From Rhipicephalus microplus (Eukaryota > Arthropoda > Arachnida > Ixodida > Ixodidae): a DNA stretch of 64,000 nt. The position numbers and the translations under genes are program-made. Below are positions 32,000-64,000 of this stretch, in pieces. Under the pieces are notes generated by a model. It saw only the letters and a list, made by a program, of their open reading frames with translations, was not told where the DNA came from and did no database searches. The stretch covers positions 24,532,001 through 24,596,000 of the forward strand of contig NC_134704.1 in NCBI RefSeq assembly GCF_043290135.1, given 5' to 3'. The first letter of the stretch is position 1, and every line of letters starts with the position of its first letter.

Positions 32000-32267
32000 A
32001 GCTGCTGCAGTAATTGATTGATATGTGGGGTTTAACGTCCCAAAACCACTCTATGATTATGAGAGACGCCGTAGTGGAGGGCTCCGGAAATTTAGACCAC
32101 CTGGGGTTCTTTAACGTGCACCCAAATCTGAGCACACGGGCCTACAACATTTCCGCCTCCATCGGAAATGCAGCCGCCGCAGCCGGGATTCGAACCCGCG
32201 CCCTGCGGGTCAGCAGCCGAGTGCCTTAGCCACTAGACCACCGCGGCGGGGCAAGCTGCTGCAGTAA
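32000..32267 (-). mobile_element. Ruka-like SINE, full length, 14-bp target duplication
   Basis: Minus-strand copy, core ~32014-32253. The direct repeat AGCTGCTGCAGTAA occurs at 32000-32013 and 32254-32267. Head and body are close to the other young copies. Confidence 0.95.
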
Positions 32268-32392
32268 GAGACAATTTGCAAGTGAGTTATGATCAATTGG
32301 TTACGATCGATCGTGACATCTTGGCTAACCTTTACGTTATGTGTGCACGTTTTTTTAGAGCGTGCTTGCTAATTTCATAGCGTGCTTGCTAA

Positions 32393-32612
32393 AAGTTAAG
32401 GTGGTGAAGAGCAACTGCTGAACGTTTGTTCATTGTCGTTTCGTGGCAAAGAGTCTCCAAGCCACGCACAGCCAAATGAAGCAAAAAGTACGTAGATTAG
32501 ACAACTTCGTCTACCATCCTTCATTCTCATGCTCGCTGAAGCGCGGTTCGTTGCAGGTTCCATAGACACTAGCGCCAGAGTTCCCTCTACAGTATTTATG
32601 GGAGCTATAATC
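32393..32612 (+). mobile_element. MITE family C, right half only
   Basis: Matches the right half of 47549-47996: AAGGTGGTGAAG, then CATGCTCGCTGAAGCGC, then GACACTAGCGCCAGAGTTCC. The left half and left terminal repeat are missing. Confidence 0.65.
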
Positions 32613-32775
32613 GTGCAAACGACACGCATAACTTACTTTTGCGCTTTCTAGATTTGTATTGCAACGATGGCGTGTGTGACAACACCAGTTTTAAGTTTGA
32701 TTTCAGCGCTCGTGAAAGTGAGGCCTTCGAAATTTGCGCTTGTTACCCCTGTTGCATTGTCATGAACTGTTTCAT

Positions 32776-33450
32776 TTATTTATTTATTTATTTATTTATT
32801 TCAGTATCTTCAGGGCCCGAAGGCATTACAGAAGGGAGTGGGTAAGAGCATACATAATAAGAAAAATAAGACAAAGAAAAATGCTGCTAAGAGTAAACAT
32901 CGTATTCAACAGCAGCCTAAAAAGCAGTGACATCGGTCAATACAGGAGGGTTCCATTCGTTCGATGAGTAAAGGAATCGGGAAAAAACTTGGTATGTGAA
33001 AAAGTAACGTGTGGGGATGGTCGCGTCACATGTAGTGTGGTTTGGAAAGAAGGTCTTGTTTAAGTTGTGGATAGTTGAAATTTTTATTAAAAGAACAAGG
33101 CGGGACACTTTCCTGTGCAAACAAAGAAGTGGAAGGCCCAAAACTGTTTTCATAGATGATACACTAGATGTGTGTGCATAGTCTGAGAGGATGAAAGGAG
33201 CACTCCGATTTTGGATGGATTCTAAGTTTTCAACTAGTGTGTTAGTGCCGGGATCCCATACAGCGCTTGCATACTCGAGCTCAGGACGAACAAGGGTTTT
33301 ATGTAGATTGAGTTTAAGGGCTGAAGGAACCCTTCAAAAGTGTCTTCATAGGTAGCCAAGAGTGCAATTGGCATTCTTAGTTACGTATGTAACATGAGTG
33401 CGCATGCCATGAGAGATTAGGGCATTTTCGTAGGCACACGTCGAAAGAAG
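32776..33450 (-). mobile_element. L2/CR1-like LINE tail, decayed
   Basis: On the minus strand, the frame near 33300-33240 reads HKTLVRPELEYASAVWDPG, a conserved segment just after the RT core. Upstream (~33420-33350) it reads SHGMRTHVTYVTKNANCTLGYL in a shifted frame. A degenerate C-terminal part runs down to ~32917. The 3' end has a TTTA tract at 32776-32803 (minus-strand TAAA tail). Frameshifts and stops make it a relic. Confidence 0.75.
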
Positions 33451-33777
33451 TTGTCACGAGGTTTTCATCGCTTTTCATGTTATATTTCTGTTGTTTCAAC
33501 GCGTACTTACAAAAAAGGCCCTACGTTCGAAATATTAAACCAGTCAATTAGGCAACGTGTGCGTGTGTGTGCACGCGCGCTGGTAAGTTTATCTTTGCAG
33601 AGCAGGTGTCCTTTTCTTCGATGATCACTCTCGAAGGTACTTTCACTTTCTTGAGGCGTTCGACCATCTACTACGAATCATGGATGTCCGACACCCCTCT
33701 AACATTGCTCCATTCTTTCTCGGACACTCCGACGCTTCTACAACCTCGCACGGGTGGGGGGTGAGTGATTTTAAATG
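33451..33777. other. Unassigned DNA
   Basis: About 330 bp between a LINE tail and a family A repeat. Only a 65-codon open frame without motifs. Confidence 0.35.
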
Positions 33778-34197
33778 AAAAAAGAGAAAAGTGAGCCCCG
33801 TAACTGTCTCTCAAGGGGAGGACACCTCAATAGTATACGAGGGGTGGGGGTAGAGAAGGGATTCAAAGGGTAAGATTAAAAGGTAGAGAGATAAAGAGAG
33901 AGAGAAAGGAGAGAGAGAGACGCAGGGACAGCGAGCGACGGAAGTGAGGTGAAGACAGGAAAGATGGACACAGTTGCAGGAGTCCGAGGACGGGGCAGCA
34001 CTGGCGAGATGTCTTGTCGGCGACAGGAGATGGCATAGGGCTAATCCAGTCGGCCAGAGCTACGCTGTCGTCGTCGTCGGGGACCGGTATCCGGAGGTGG
34101 CGTAGGACCAGCCCAGTCGGCCAGAGCTGCAGTGTCGTCGGAGATAGCGAGGGCACGTGCCGGTCGGCACGGAATCCCGTGAGCGAGACCACCTCGC
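33778..34197 (+). repeat. Dispersed repeat family A, copy 3
   Basis: Longest plus-strand copy. It begins with an A-rich run plus GTGAGCCCCGTAACTGTCT, followed by a GA-rich microsatellite (~33890-33925), GAGTCCGAGGACGGGGCA and three GGCCAGAGCT units, ending at GGCACGGAATCCCGTGAGCG. The long minus-strand open frame across it is not shared with other copies. Confidence 0.8.
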
Positions 34198-34550
34198 GTA
34201 GGCATCGCCAAAAAGTGACCGCTTTCCAGGTGTCGGCTGTGGTGGCACCAGATTTACTAAAAGGATATGGCACTAAATGTGCTTGCTCGAAAAACTTTTC
34301 ATTGTGCTTGCTCATGAGCGAACACACCAGGCAAGGTGTCACGGTTTCTTCAATCATGAGCATTGAAGCAATATTTTTATACACTAAATGTTTTGTTTTG
34401 TTTTTCCGGTTCGTTTCTCAGCTCTTGCATTTCCCGATTCTTCCATTTATATCTTACGGCCCCTTCAAAAACGTATAAATGGGGGTCTTATGTGATAGTC
34501 TACAGGGCGTTGCAGCGGTAAAATAATGAACGCTTCTGCAAGCATTGCCT
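34198..34550. other. Unassigned DNA
   Basis: No recognised feature; bases 34380-34460 are T-rich. Confidence 0.35.
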
Positions 34551-34815
34551 AGTGCGCCGCTGAAGTGTAGCTGTTACGGTACTTAGCTACTGCAGTAGCT
34601 AAGTACCGTAACAGGTACACTTCAGCCCTCGGTCACTTCAGCCCTAGGTCACTTCAGCCCCAGCACTTCAGCCCCAGCTACACTTCAGCCCCAGCATCGA
34701 ACTCATGACCCCTAGGTCATGAGTTCGATGCTGGCCGCGATGGTCTAGCTTCGTTGAAGGCAAAGTGCTGAATGGCCGTGTAGTGAGAGATGTCAGTGTG
34801 TGTTAAAGGGACAGG
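34551..34815 (+). mobile_element. Rearranged SINE with two palindromes and short tandem repeats
   Basis: The left end (34551-34592) reads like a SINE head and the right end (34715-34815) like the rest of the same SINE. Between them is an inverted copy of the head (34593-34626; 33 of 34 bases pair with 34559-34592), then five reiterations of CACTTCAGCCC-type units (34616-34694), then an inverted copy of the B-box region (arms 34691-34710 and 34715-34734, 4-nt spacer). The pattern suggests repeated template switching inside one SINE. Confidence 0.6.
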
Positions 34816-35264
34816 GTAAGCAAAAATATGAAATCTTTTTTTTTTGCGTTATTTGCAATCTGCAGCTGTTTCTGAACCCGGATCAGTCATTTGTTCTTCT
34901 TAGTACGATTCTTTTTCGAAACATGCTTTTTTCGTACTTATGTTTTTTTAGCAACCACAGTATCTAGAATCCTTTATTTCGGCCAGTATTTAGATAACGC
35001 AATAGGGAATATGATGAAGGAGAAATATTCTTCTGAGGGGAAGTGCTTCTCTGCAACACAATATCTAATACCTATTATCGAGGGATAATTATATGCCTGA
35101 AGTAAAAAATTTACAAAACATGAACATTACAAATTTCGGTGCTAAACCTGCTTCAGTAAGAAGAGGAATGACTCATGAACACTATGATAGTAAAATAATT
35201 ATTGTAGCTCTTGTGGTTATGGACAAAAGTGTACATAAACTTCGCCTAAAATACATGGCATACC
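34816..35264. other. Unassigned DNA
   Basis: AT-rich, with a 65-codon open frame lacking motifs. No repeat recognised. Confidence 0.35.
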
Positions 35265-35375
35265 CGGTTGCCTTAAAGAACGCCAGATCGTCAACCTTTC
35301 CGCAACCCTTTACTATAGCGCCTCTTATAATTGTATTGTGGTTCTGGCGCTCAAAATCCAGATATTATTTTATTA
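35265..35375 (+). mobile_element. Old SINE 3' fragment
   Basis: Diverged 3' half of the SINE: TTAAAGAACGCCAGATCGTC, a CCTTTACTATAGCGCCTCTTATAAT-like block, and GTGGTTCTGGCGC. Confidence 0.45.
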
Positions 35376-35483
35376 TTACTGTAAGCATTGTGTGATGTGT
35401 TAGGTGAATTTGTATGGTGTCTATCAGCCAATAGCAAGAAGTGGTTTGACATATACAAGGGCACTGTCAGGCGTATCAGCGCC

Positions 35484-35667
35484 AAATAAAACCCGAACAG
35501 CGGCAAGCATTCACGGTGGTACAGTGCGCGCCGTCCAGTTATCACGATTGACAGGTGCGCGCAATCCTGTTAGGCAGCTCAGCGCACATGTGCGTGCCTG
35601 TCCGTGGTGATAGGTGGACGGCGCTCACTGTACCATCGCGATGCTTGCCGCTGTCCGGGTTTCATTT
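35484..35667. mobile_element. Fold-back MITE, 184 bp with ~60-bp inverted repeats
   Basis: The arm starting AAATAAAACCCGAACAGCGG pairs with the arm ending CCGCTGTCCGGGTTTCATTT. Arm identity is ~85 percent over ~60 bp and pairing continues loosely inward. No coding. No target duplication was recognised, so the superfamily is unknown. Confidence 0.65.
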
Positions 35668-37262
35668 GATGCAGGTAGCATACACAACACACGAAGCAGT
35701 TGCATACGTAATACCAGGATTGACAATGTTGCCCCTCTCTATAACTCTATATATGTCGATTACTGCTAAAGAAGCCTCGGGTGAACTTAGTTACCACTTT
35801 GTCAGACAGATCATTTCAAGTGAGGTGCTTTTTAGGGCCGACAAACATTGCATTGTCTAGCCGCCACTGACACATCGCGCATTCATCTAGAACGGGCAAG
35901 TGAATGACAAATGTGCTGGGGCGATATAAGCCATACAGAGAGCCCGTACGAACCGCCATTCTTGAACGGCGATTATAACGCGAGAGCGGCAAATAGCTCG
36001 TTTCACAGAAAGTTTGCTATCTTTGTCAGTGAAGGCTTCGTTGATTGAAAAATGGAAAAAAAAGATGCAGATAAACTAAATAATAAAAATCTTCTAGTCC
36101 GAGTGAGACACCAGTCTGCCTCTTTTGAGGGGCAAGGAGGTGTTCTATCACAGAGCCACGCTATTTTTAAATCTGCTCAGAAAAAATAAAAATAAATACT
36201 ACATGAATGTGATGCCGGAAATGGAGACTTCTCAACGAGTATAATATTGCGTCGCCGAAGGGTAGAATCACACCAGGCGTCAAAACATGACTTCCGCAAC
36301 GAGTGGGTGTTTTAACGACCCACACACACACACATCACAAAGCGCTCAGACATTTTTTCCTTGTCATAAGCAGCAAAAGCAGCAACAAAGTGAGCAGCTG
36401 CGTAGGTTCGTGTTGTCGGCACTTAAAAAAACTATTTGCAGTAGGCATTCTAGGTTAGTGTGAAACGGTGAAATGTTACGTGTGAAGTCGTTCATTTCCG
36501 TACGGCCCAGTTGAGGCATGCACCGGAAACCCAAGCTAAGCTAGCGATTGAGAAGGCGATCTGCAAGAGGCCCAATCACGCTACCGCATTTTACTCTTGA
36601 AGGCGAAGCTCAAGCATATTTTTAAGCGTTCTTTCCATCTTAATCTCGTTATTCGTCCAAAATAATGCCGCCACAGTGCATGGTGAGCCAATTAAGTTGC
36701 GAGAGGACATGCTGGCTTTTGTAGAGGGCTAAACAGCTGTTCCAGCAGCACGGATGTATTATCCTTCACAGCTGCACACAACATGGCTTACCTTGAAAGG
36801 GTGAACGTTATAGTCTGTACCGATGTCGGCTACAGGAAATGCAAGAGCAACAAAAATAATGAAACTACCATAAGTTGCAACACGGCGCATGAGACCTGTC
36901 TCTCTCCGTCTCCCCGCCCCTCCTCCTTTTCTCTCGCCTCTCACGTCGGTACGCCGCGTTTAGCCACAATCATAGAATCGGAGGTTTTCTCGTGTTCCCT
37001 CACCTTCTCTCTATTTCCCCTTCTCTCATTAATCCTCGCTAGGTCATGCAGCTTGGCTGTTCGCCGCGATAGCAGCAGCGAGGGCACATGGTAACGTAGA
37101 GAAGGCGCAGGGACTCAGTTAAGCGCGAATCCACCTACTAGTTTCTATAAGCATCGAATCCCTTTCTATGTTTCTCGATCGCGTTGGTCTCCGTGGTTCA
37201 GAGAGGCACACCCCTGCACGTTTACGGGAGCCCCATCGTCCCGGAGTACAGCAAAATAGACA
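35668..37262 (+). other. Upstream region of the SLC22 gene
   Basis: No other gene seen. An arthropod-type initiator TCAGTT occurs at 37115-37120, ~145 bp before the start codon. GGTTCAG|AGAGG near 37200 could equally be a splice acceptor of an unseen 5' exon. A pyrimidine-rich stretch lies at ~36900-37030. Promoter assignment is speculative. Confidence 0.25.
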
Positions 37263-58689
<21,427 letters not shown>

Positions 58690-60137
58690 CTGTAGTAGCA
58701 ATTATCCCGTAAATGCATAGTTGTTGGAGTGGACAAAAATCAAGTTTTCCGACGCTAGGGAATGAACGTACTATCTTCGGACAGCGCGTCCGATGCACTA
58801 CCAATTATTTCGTCGTTAATAGGAAGAAAAATAACGTGGAAAGGTCGGCTTCCACAGAGACCACTTTTCCAATACTACAGATATATTAATAACTAGCGAA
58901 AAAAAGATATAAAAATGAAATTAAACATTCCGACGTACCGTACAGAACTCTACAGTACAAAAAAAGTGTTTTCGAGCCCTAGGGCCACTAAAAAAACCGA
59001 GCGTACAAGTAACCGTTTATGTTCTTACATTAAAACTAGGTGGTCATAGTACGAGCCTAATAAAAACAAAAACAAGCGCTAGACATTGTTATGTGTAAGT
59101 TTACCATGTAGTTACTGCAATAAAACCATAAAGAACAATTCCGGCATCCGTCTGGCATCGGGGCAAAACGTATATCTATGGTCAACGAAGTGAAAAAAAG
59201 TGAAAAAAAAAAACCAACCGGCCCAAATAAGCACTTTAGTATATCTATGGGTTTGGACGATCAGTCGAGAAGCCCATTTTAAGAGCCTTGCATTTGATAA
59301 CGAAAAATTCCGTTAGGTGTGAACAAAAGCTATCATCATCACGATTGCATTAACTCGGCCGTCACGCCCTTTCCTCGTCCTCTTCTTTATTTTTCGCCCC
59401 GCTCCCCAAACACGTACGCCGATTGGACCGGCGTGGAATGCAATAACTCGGATGGGCGAGAAAAAAAGAGTACATAGAAAAACAGAAACAGATAGAAAAA
59501 ATGACTAAGGAAGAAACACGGGAAAAAATGGATGAATCGAGAAAAATGTTACAGGAAAAGAAAGAGAAAGAAGCAGACACACAAATAGAGACAAAAAATA
59601 GACAGCAAGAAAGAGAACTAAAGAAAAAAAATGAAAAGATAGAGATAGAAAGAGATATAGAGAAAAAAAAGCTAGAGAAATAAGGCCTACCATAGCCACT
59701 CATAGACAGTATACCAAAAAAAAATATCAAGAGTGACGAGTAGGAAGAAGAGGAAAAGAAGAATAGAAGATTAGTAAAACCATGTACAGTATGTAAGGAG
59801 GTGGGAAAGGTAAGTTACAGTGAGGAGGAATGATGTGAAGGTGTAGAAGAGGGGAAGAAGAGTGAAACGAAATATATATGGGTGAAGCCTATCATAGCTA
59901 TGTATAGTATATAGTATAGCTGCTTCCTGTGTAGCTGTCCCAACTTTTTTTTCGTATTGAATTTACTATGAGAAAATAACCCAGTGAAGGCCCAGTTGCA
60001 CTCGATTGGTATGTGACACAACGGACGAGGTACGGAGGGCATCATATCATTATATATGCGTAAACAATGAACGACCATGCAAAGCACGAGGTTAATCATT
60101 AAACTCTGTGAAAACTAGAGAAACGTTCTAGTTTCTC

Positions 60138-60140
<3 letters not shown>
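58690..60140. other. 3' flank of SLC22 and A-rich unassigned DNA
   Basis: AATAAA occurs at 59059-59064 and 59119-59124. Bases 59455-59690 are A/G-rich, giving a Lys/Glu-rich open frame that I regard as low-complexity chance. No gene. Confidence 0.4.
59119..59124 (+). terminator. Candidate polyadenylation signal of SLC22
   Basis: AATAAA 430 bp after the stop codon; an alternative is 59059-59064. Chosen only by position and sequence in AT-rich DNA. Confidence 0.3.

Positions 60141-60221
<81 letters not shown>
60141..60221. repeat. (TA)n microsatellite
   Basis: About 80 bp of alternating TA. Confidence 0.97.
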
Positions 60222-60224
<3 letters not shown>

Positions 60225-61811
60225 CCGTATTTCTTTACTTCCATGAACCTTTCTCCAACATGCCCTCTCGGAGCTTCGCAAAAGCTTGGTTTCATGAATG
60301 AAGCAAGTCAAATAAATTGATCTTAAAAAAAATGTCATACCACCACTGACGTGTGAACAAGTAAAAAAGTACCATCACCCCCCCCCCCACCCGTCATTCA
60401 AGGAAGGCGCCAAGTGTCTGGCCTGTCCCTTCGTTGTTTAAATTTGCAGCGTTATCGTGAGGCAGGTTTTTGACCACAATGATGACCGAGGACCTCAAAC
60501 GTCACGTTGAGAAAACCGTTTACTTTTCCACATTTACTCCCGCAAAAAGAAGAACCAAAGGCAGGTCGTATTGAGAAGCACGTCATGGCGTCATTTCATT
60601 CACAGCGAAAGCTGTTACGAGATCATAACAGCCGATTTTGGTGCCGTGTGTGTCATCTGCCCCCGCCGTCGTCCGTAGCATCTTTTACGCGAAATTTGAA
60701 AAAAAAAAGAATGTTCAAACCAAGCGGGACTTTAATTGAGGCAACTTACGTGGCAGGCAAGTACACTACTGCCGAGCCACGCCCTTGCTTGAAATTCGTT
60801 CGTAAAAAAACCCTATACAAGCGTCATGACGGGGCAAGAAAATCGCGTGAACATATGTAATGCAGCGCGGTAGAAAAGTAAAACAATCAAGCATCACAAA
60901 ACACTGACAGCATAACGACTGAGTCGGTGACGAGACTTCACCCCTCCTTCTCCCCCTTCCTCACCTCTGCTTCAATGGAGAATCGTGTGCACGCCTTTGA
61001 TAACCGCAGCAGTGCACAAGAATAGATAGTGTGTAACATGTTGTGACGAGCAGTGTCTCCGATGCGTAAACTGACGACATCTTTCTATTCCTGTTTTGTG
61101 AACAGGATAAAGAAATCTTCGAAGAGTACAAGACGTGTCGACGAAAATGGCGAGAGGACAGTCGAACTGCAACCACTGCAAGTGGAAGCATGACCGATTC
61201 GCCCACTGCTTCACCGTGCTTCTTGTCAATTTCGACGAGAAAGAGCCATCTGTGACTTGTGACAAAACGGCATTGTGGTGACGTTGTTTTGACGTGGCGA
61301 AACATGATGACTCATTACACGTGCTTCAACGCTGACGCGCCGTCCCATGCATTCCTGAGCAACATTGTAGCAAAGCACAGAGCTCGTTTCGCAATGTTTT
61401 GGGGTTAACCCACTACGACCATCTCGCTAGTCAATGCGTGAGAACACGTATGACTCGATAATTGACGACCTCCTGATAATGCTTATTGTACACAGAGTCA
61501 TGCAATGAGTGCTAAACTTTGTAAGAGAATAGCGAAACAGACGATTGTTCTCAGGACAAAACTTCTTTTTAGTTAGCGCTTGCCCCTATTGGATCCAGTG
61601 TTCTTCCTTTTCGAAAATGTTTTTTTTTTTACTTTTCTCCGGGCATGAGTAAAACAGTTGGTTCAACTTAGCACCCTCACTTAAACATGGAAACAGAAGC
61701 AGCTAATTTCTGGTCATGCTTTACCTGTAAATTGTGCGATATGTAGGCCCGTGTTCAAAAGATTACACCACTAACACTGTACTATTCTTTTGCTAGCTAA
61801 CTTTTGTTCTT
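60222..61811. other. Unassigned DNA, probably repeat-derived in part
   Basis: Contains a C-run near 60380. A stretch at ~60585-60720 (GCGAAAGCTGTTACGAGATC, CCCCCGCCGTCGTCCGTAGC) looks to me like a common tick dispersed repeat, but there is no second copy here. No gene. Confidence 0.35.
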
Positions 61812-62015
61812 CGGTTTTAACGTCCCAAAACCACCATATGATTATGAGAGACGCCGTAGTGGAGGGCACCGGAAATTTCGACCACCTGAGGCTCCTTAAC
61901 TTGCACCTAAATCTAAGCACATGCGCCTCAAATATTTCACCGCGGCCGGGATTGGATCCAGCGACCTGCGGGTCAGCAGCCGAGCGCCTTAGCCACTAGA
62001 TCACCGTAGCGGGTG
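61812..62015 (-). mobile_element. Ruka-like SINE with internal deletion
   Basis: Minus strand from the head at ~62015 (B box GGATCCAATCC) to TTTTGGGACGTTAAAACC near 61812. About 30 bp of the middle (the GGAGGCGGAAATG region) is missing. Confidence 0.8.
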
Positions 62016-62504
62016 CTAGGAAACATTTTCAGTGGATGTGGCAATTCATTAGTACTTTCCAACAGTTACCATAAAGGTATGGCAACGAGGCAACCAATTA
62101 CCTAATAAGAAATCACTCATGGCGGAAGATATTGCGAGACAGCAAGCATTGCATGGCATGAATCACGTGGCAGGAATCTGTTCGCCGAAGCCAGCACTTG
62201 CCTGTTCTTGCATATAGCCGTAGATGAAAGTGCTGTAAGGATAACGCAGGGGCCCCACTGACACGTAGGACGTCATGAGACTGTGGTGCATAGAGGCTAA
62301 TTAGCACCGCTAAGTTATCTCACGCTGATAAATTATGCTTATAAAACATCTTTCATACATTTGGTGGAGGAGGGTCTATTGATTATGTCTAAAAGAAACG
62401 TGACACTTTATGTTTTTTTTTTCAATTACGTGTGAACACAACAGCGGCGCTATGCTTGCTGATTCCTAAAGTTCGTGAGAGTGACAGATCATCGAGAACC
62501 TTCT
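62016..62504. other. Unassigned DNA
   Basis: No gene or recognised repeat between two SINE copies. Confidence 0.35.
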
Positions 62505-62745
62505 GGAGACCTGCCACGGTGGTCACGTGGCTATTGCGCTCGACTTCTGACCCGTAAGTACAGAGAAATCGAATACCACACACTGCGGCCGCATTTTCTA
62601 TGGAGGCCAGAATGCTCGATTCCCGCGTACTTGGATTCAAGCGGGCAAATAAAGAACCCCAGGAGGTCAAAATTTCTGGAGCCCTCCACTATGCGATGTC
62701 TCTCAATCATTTAGTGGTTCTGGGACACCAAGCCCCATCTTATTT
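62505..62745 (+). mobile_element. Old, diverged Ruka-like SINE
   Basis: The head CCACGGTGGTCACGTGGC, degraded B box, TATGGAGGCCAGAATGC, then AAAGAACCCCAGGAGGTC and GGAGCCCTCCACTATG mark a full-length but old copy. Confidence 0.75.
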
Positions 62746-63629
62746 TTATTCCTCTTAATATTATTGTGAGCATGCTAGGCAAGGAGGCATGACACCAATG
62801 GTTCTTACGGGACAAATAAATGTCGTTTCTCTCACTGTCGCTCAACACCTCTTTCTCGAAGTTTCTTAGCCAAACCACGTTTGAGTGATGTCCCTCAATG
62901 GCGACTGCTGTAGCAAGCGAACATATATTAGTGTTTGCGTTTATGTGTATTCCACACGGATACTATATTCGTGTTGGTCGATGGTTAAAAAGATCGTTCC
63001 AAAGGTCGATTCGTATGACCAAAGCTTGTAGTTATGGTCTAGCTGCCGTTGATTCCTCGTATTTCCATTACGTGACGACAAATGAAGGGTACAGGTGCTG
63101 ACGCAGTTCCCTACAGCTCAGTAACGGAGATAGCCCGTGCAACCCAACCTCACTCCTGAAAGAGACATTGGAAGAGAATGTTTTTTTTAATTCACAGCAT
63201 ATCCGAGCATTGAATGAGTAGAGCGAAGTGTGCGTCCGTCCGTCCGTTCATCTGTCTGTCCATCTGTCCGTCCGCTCCAATCACACTAGAGCACGCATCG
63301 GATGGACGTACGGACGGATACTTGGCCCCACTCTTCATCAATCACTCCGTGGATATCCTGTGAATTTCGTATTATACAAAAAACACTAGCGTCAGCTAGT
63401 GATACTACTTCTAAGGACATATACACACAACGCCATCTAGGGTGCGATTCTTAAAGCTAACTAGAAGTGGCTACTACAACAATGTAGTACTACTACAACG
63501 ATGGAACTTCCCACAGCCTAAAAGCTTCGCCCCTAAAAAAATATAAATAATTTTACGGCAGCATCGAAATACAAAAGATCCTGATCACCTTTGCGATGAA
63601 TTATGTGTTGATTTTCTTTCTCTCATATT
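62746..63629. other. Unassigned DNA
   Basis: Contains a degenerate GTCC/ATCT tetranucleotide stretch at ~63229-63270 and a partial inverted echo at ~63300-63322. No gene seen. Confidence 0.4.
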
Positions 63630-63866
63630 TGCCCATCACGGTGGTCTAGTGGTTATAGTGCTCAACTGCTGAACAGAGATTAGCGCGAATGGCTCTTCGC
63701 CACGACGGCTGCATTGCGACGGAGGTGAAATGATTGAGATCCACGCACTTAGATGTAGGCGCACGATGGAAAACCCTGGGTAGTCAAAATTTCCGGAGCT
63801 CCCCACACTAATTCCCCTCATAATGGTGTCTTGGTTTCGGGGCGTAAAACGCAAACCGTTATTATT
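63630..63866 (+). mobile_element. Old, diverged Ruka-like SINE
   Basis: The head CATCACGGTGGTCTAGTGG is well kept. The B box is lost; the 3' half (GTCAAAATTTCCGGAGC, CCCCTCATAATGG, TTCGGGGCGTAAAACG) is recognisable. Confidence 0.75.
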
Positions 63867-64000
63867 TCGCTATTTTTTTTTAGCAGACGGCTGTATTTTT
63901 GCAGCATTGTGAGCGGGCGACGGCGCGTTTGGCGTGTTCATGTGTATCGACGGCGAAAGCAGTAGAGACAAAGACGGCCCGACGCTGCGCTTTTCTGTCC

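Noticed and set aside
33863..34384. 173-codon minus-strand frame
   Set aside because: Lies across dispersed repeat family A; the frame is not kept in the other copies and shows no domain.
34616..34694. CRISPR-like short repeats (CACTTCAGCCC units)
   Set aside because: Units are adjacent or nearly so with no unique spacers of constant length, in a eukaryotic genome; better explained by template switching in a SINE.
59501..59683. Lys/Glu-rich 60-codon frame resembling a coiled coil
   Set aside because: A/G-rich low-complexity DNA; no start context, splice context or second frame support.

Overview
This window looks like nuclear DNA of a hard tick, probably a metastriate ixodid. The main reason is a tRNA-derived SINE of about 235 bp, with a tRNA-like head (A box, B box) and a 3' end in ATCA-type repeats. 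It recurs many times on both strands and matches what I recall of the tick 'Ruka' SINE family. Large introns, GT-AG splicing, many simple repeats and invertebrate LINE and Gypsy types fit. Nothing bacterial is present, so operons, ribosome binding sites and CRISPR do not apply.

There is one recognisable host gene: a complete nine-exon, plus-strand transporter of the SLC22 organic ion family (start 37263, stop 58689, 612 residues when joined). All eight introns have GT-AG ends and the reading phase is kept through every junction. The introns hold SINEs, LINE pieces, MITEs, palindromes and microsatellites.

Positions 1-9380 are a nest of retroelements. A non-LTR retrotransposon with RT and RNase H, entering from the left edge, ends in a (CAA)n tail against a damaged Gypsy element (RT-RNase H-integrase, 142-bp 3' LTR). 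Then come a 5'-truncated LINE tail between two (TA)n arrays, and a minus-strand LINE tail between two TTC/TTG arrays.

Positions 9380-19495 are mostly unassigned DNA with SINEs, a roughly 400-bp dispersed repeat (here called family A) and a LINE tail split by a SINE. Positions 19496-25406 hold an intact, very young LTR element: two 1,002-bp LTRs that look identical, a 4-bp target duplication, a tRNA-like primer site, a probable leader intron and one 605-codon Gag-like ORF built from nested tandem repeats. It has no pol, so it resembles the TR-GAG type of non-autonomous element.

Positions 25407-37262 carry SINEs of several ages, two fold-back elements, a LINE tail and a SINE whose head has been rearranged into palindromes. 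Within the gene, intron 3 has a long hairpin split by a 669-bp Harbinger-like MITE, intron 4 has two adjacent quasi-palindromes, and intron 8 has a 746-bp terminal-inverted-repeat element with a 7-bp target duplication and a chimeric ORF. Positions 58690-64000 downstream hold three old SINEs, an AT array and otherwise unassigned DNA. All element family names are by eye and from memory; boundaries supported by target duplications are the firmest.
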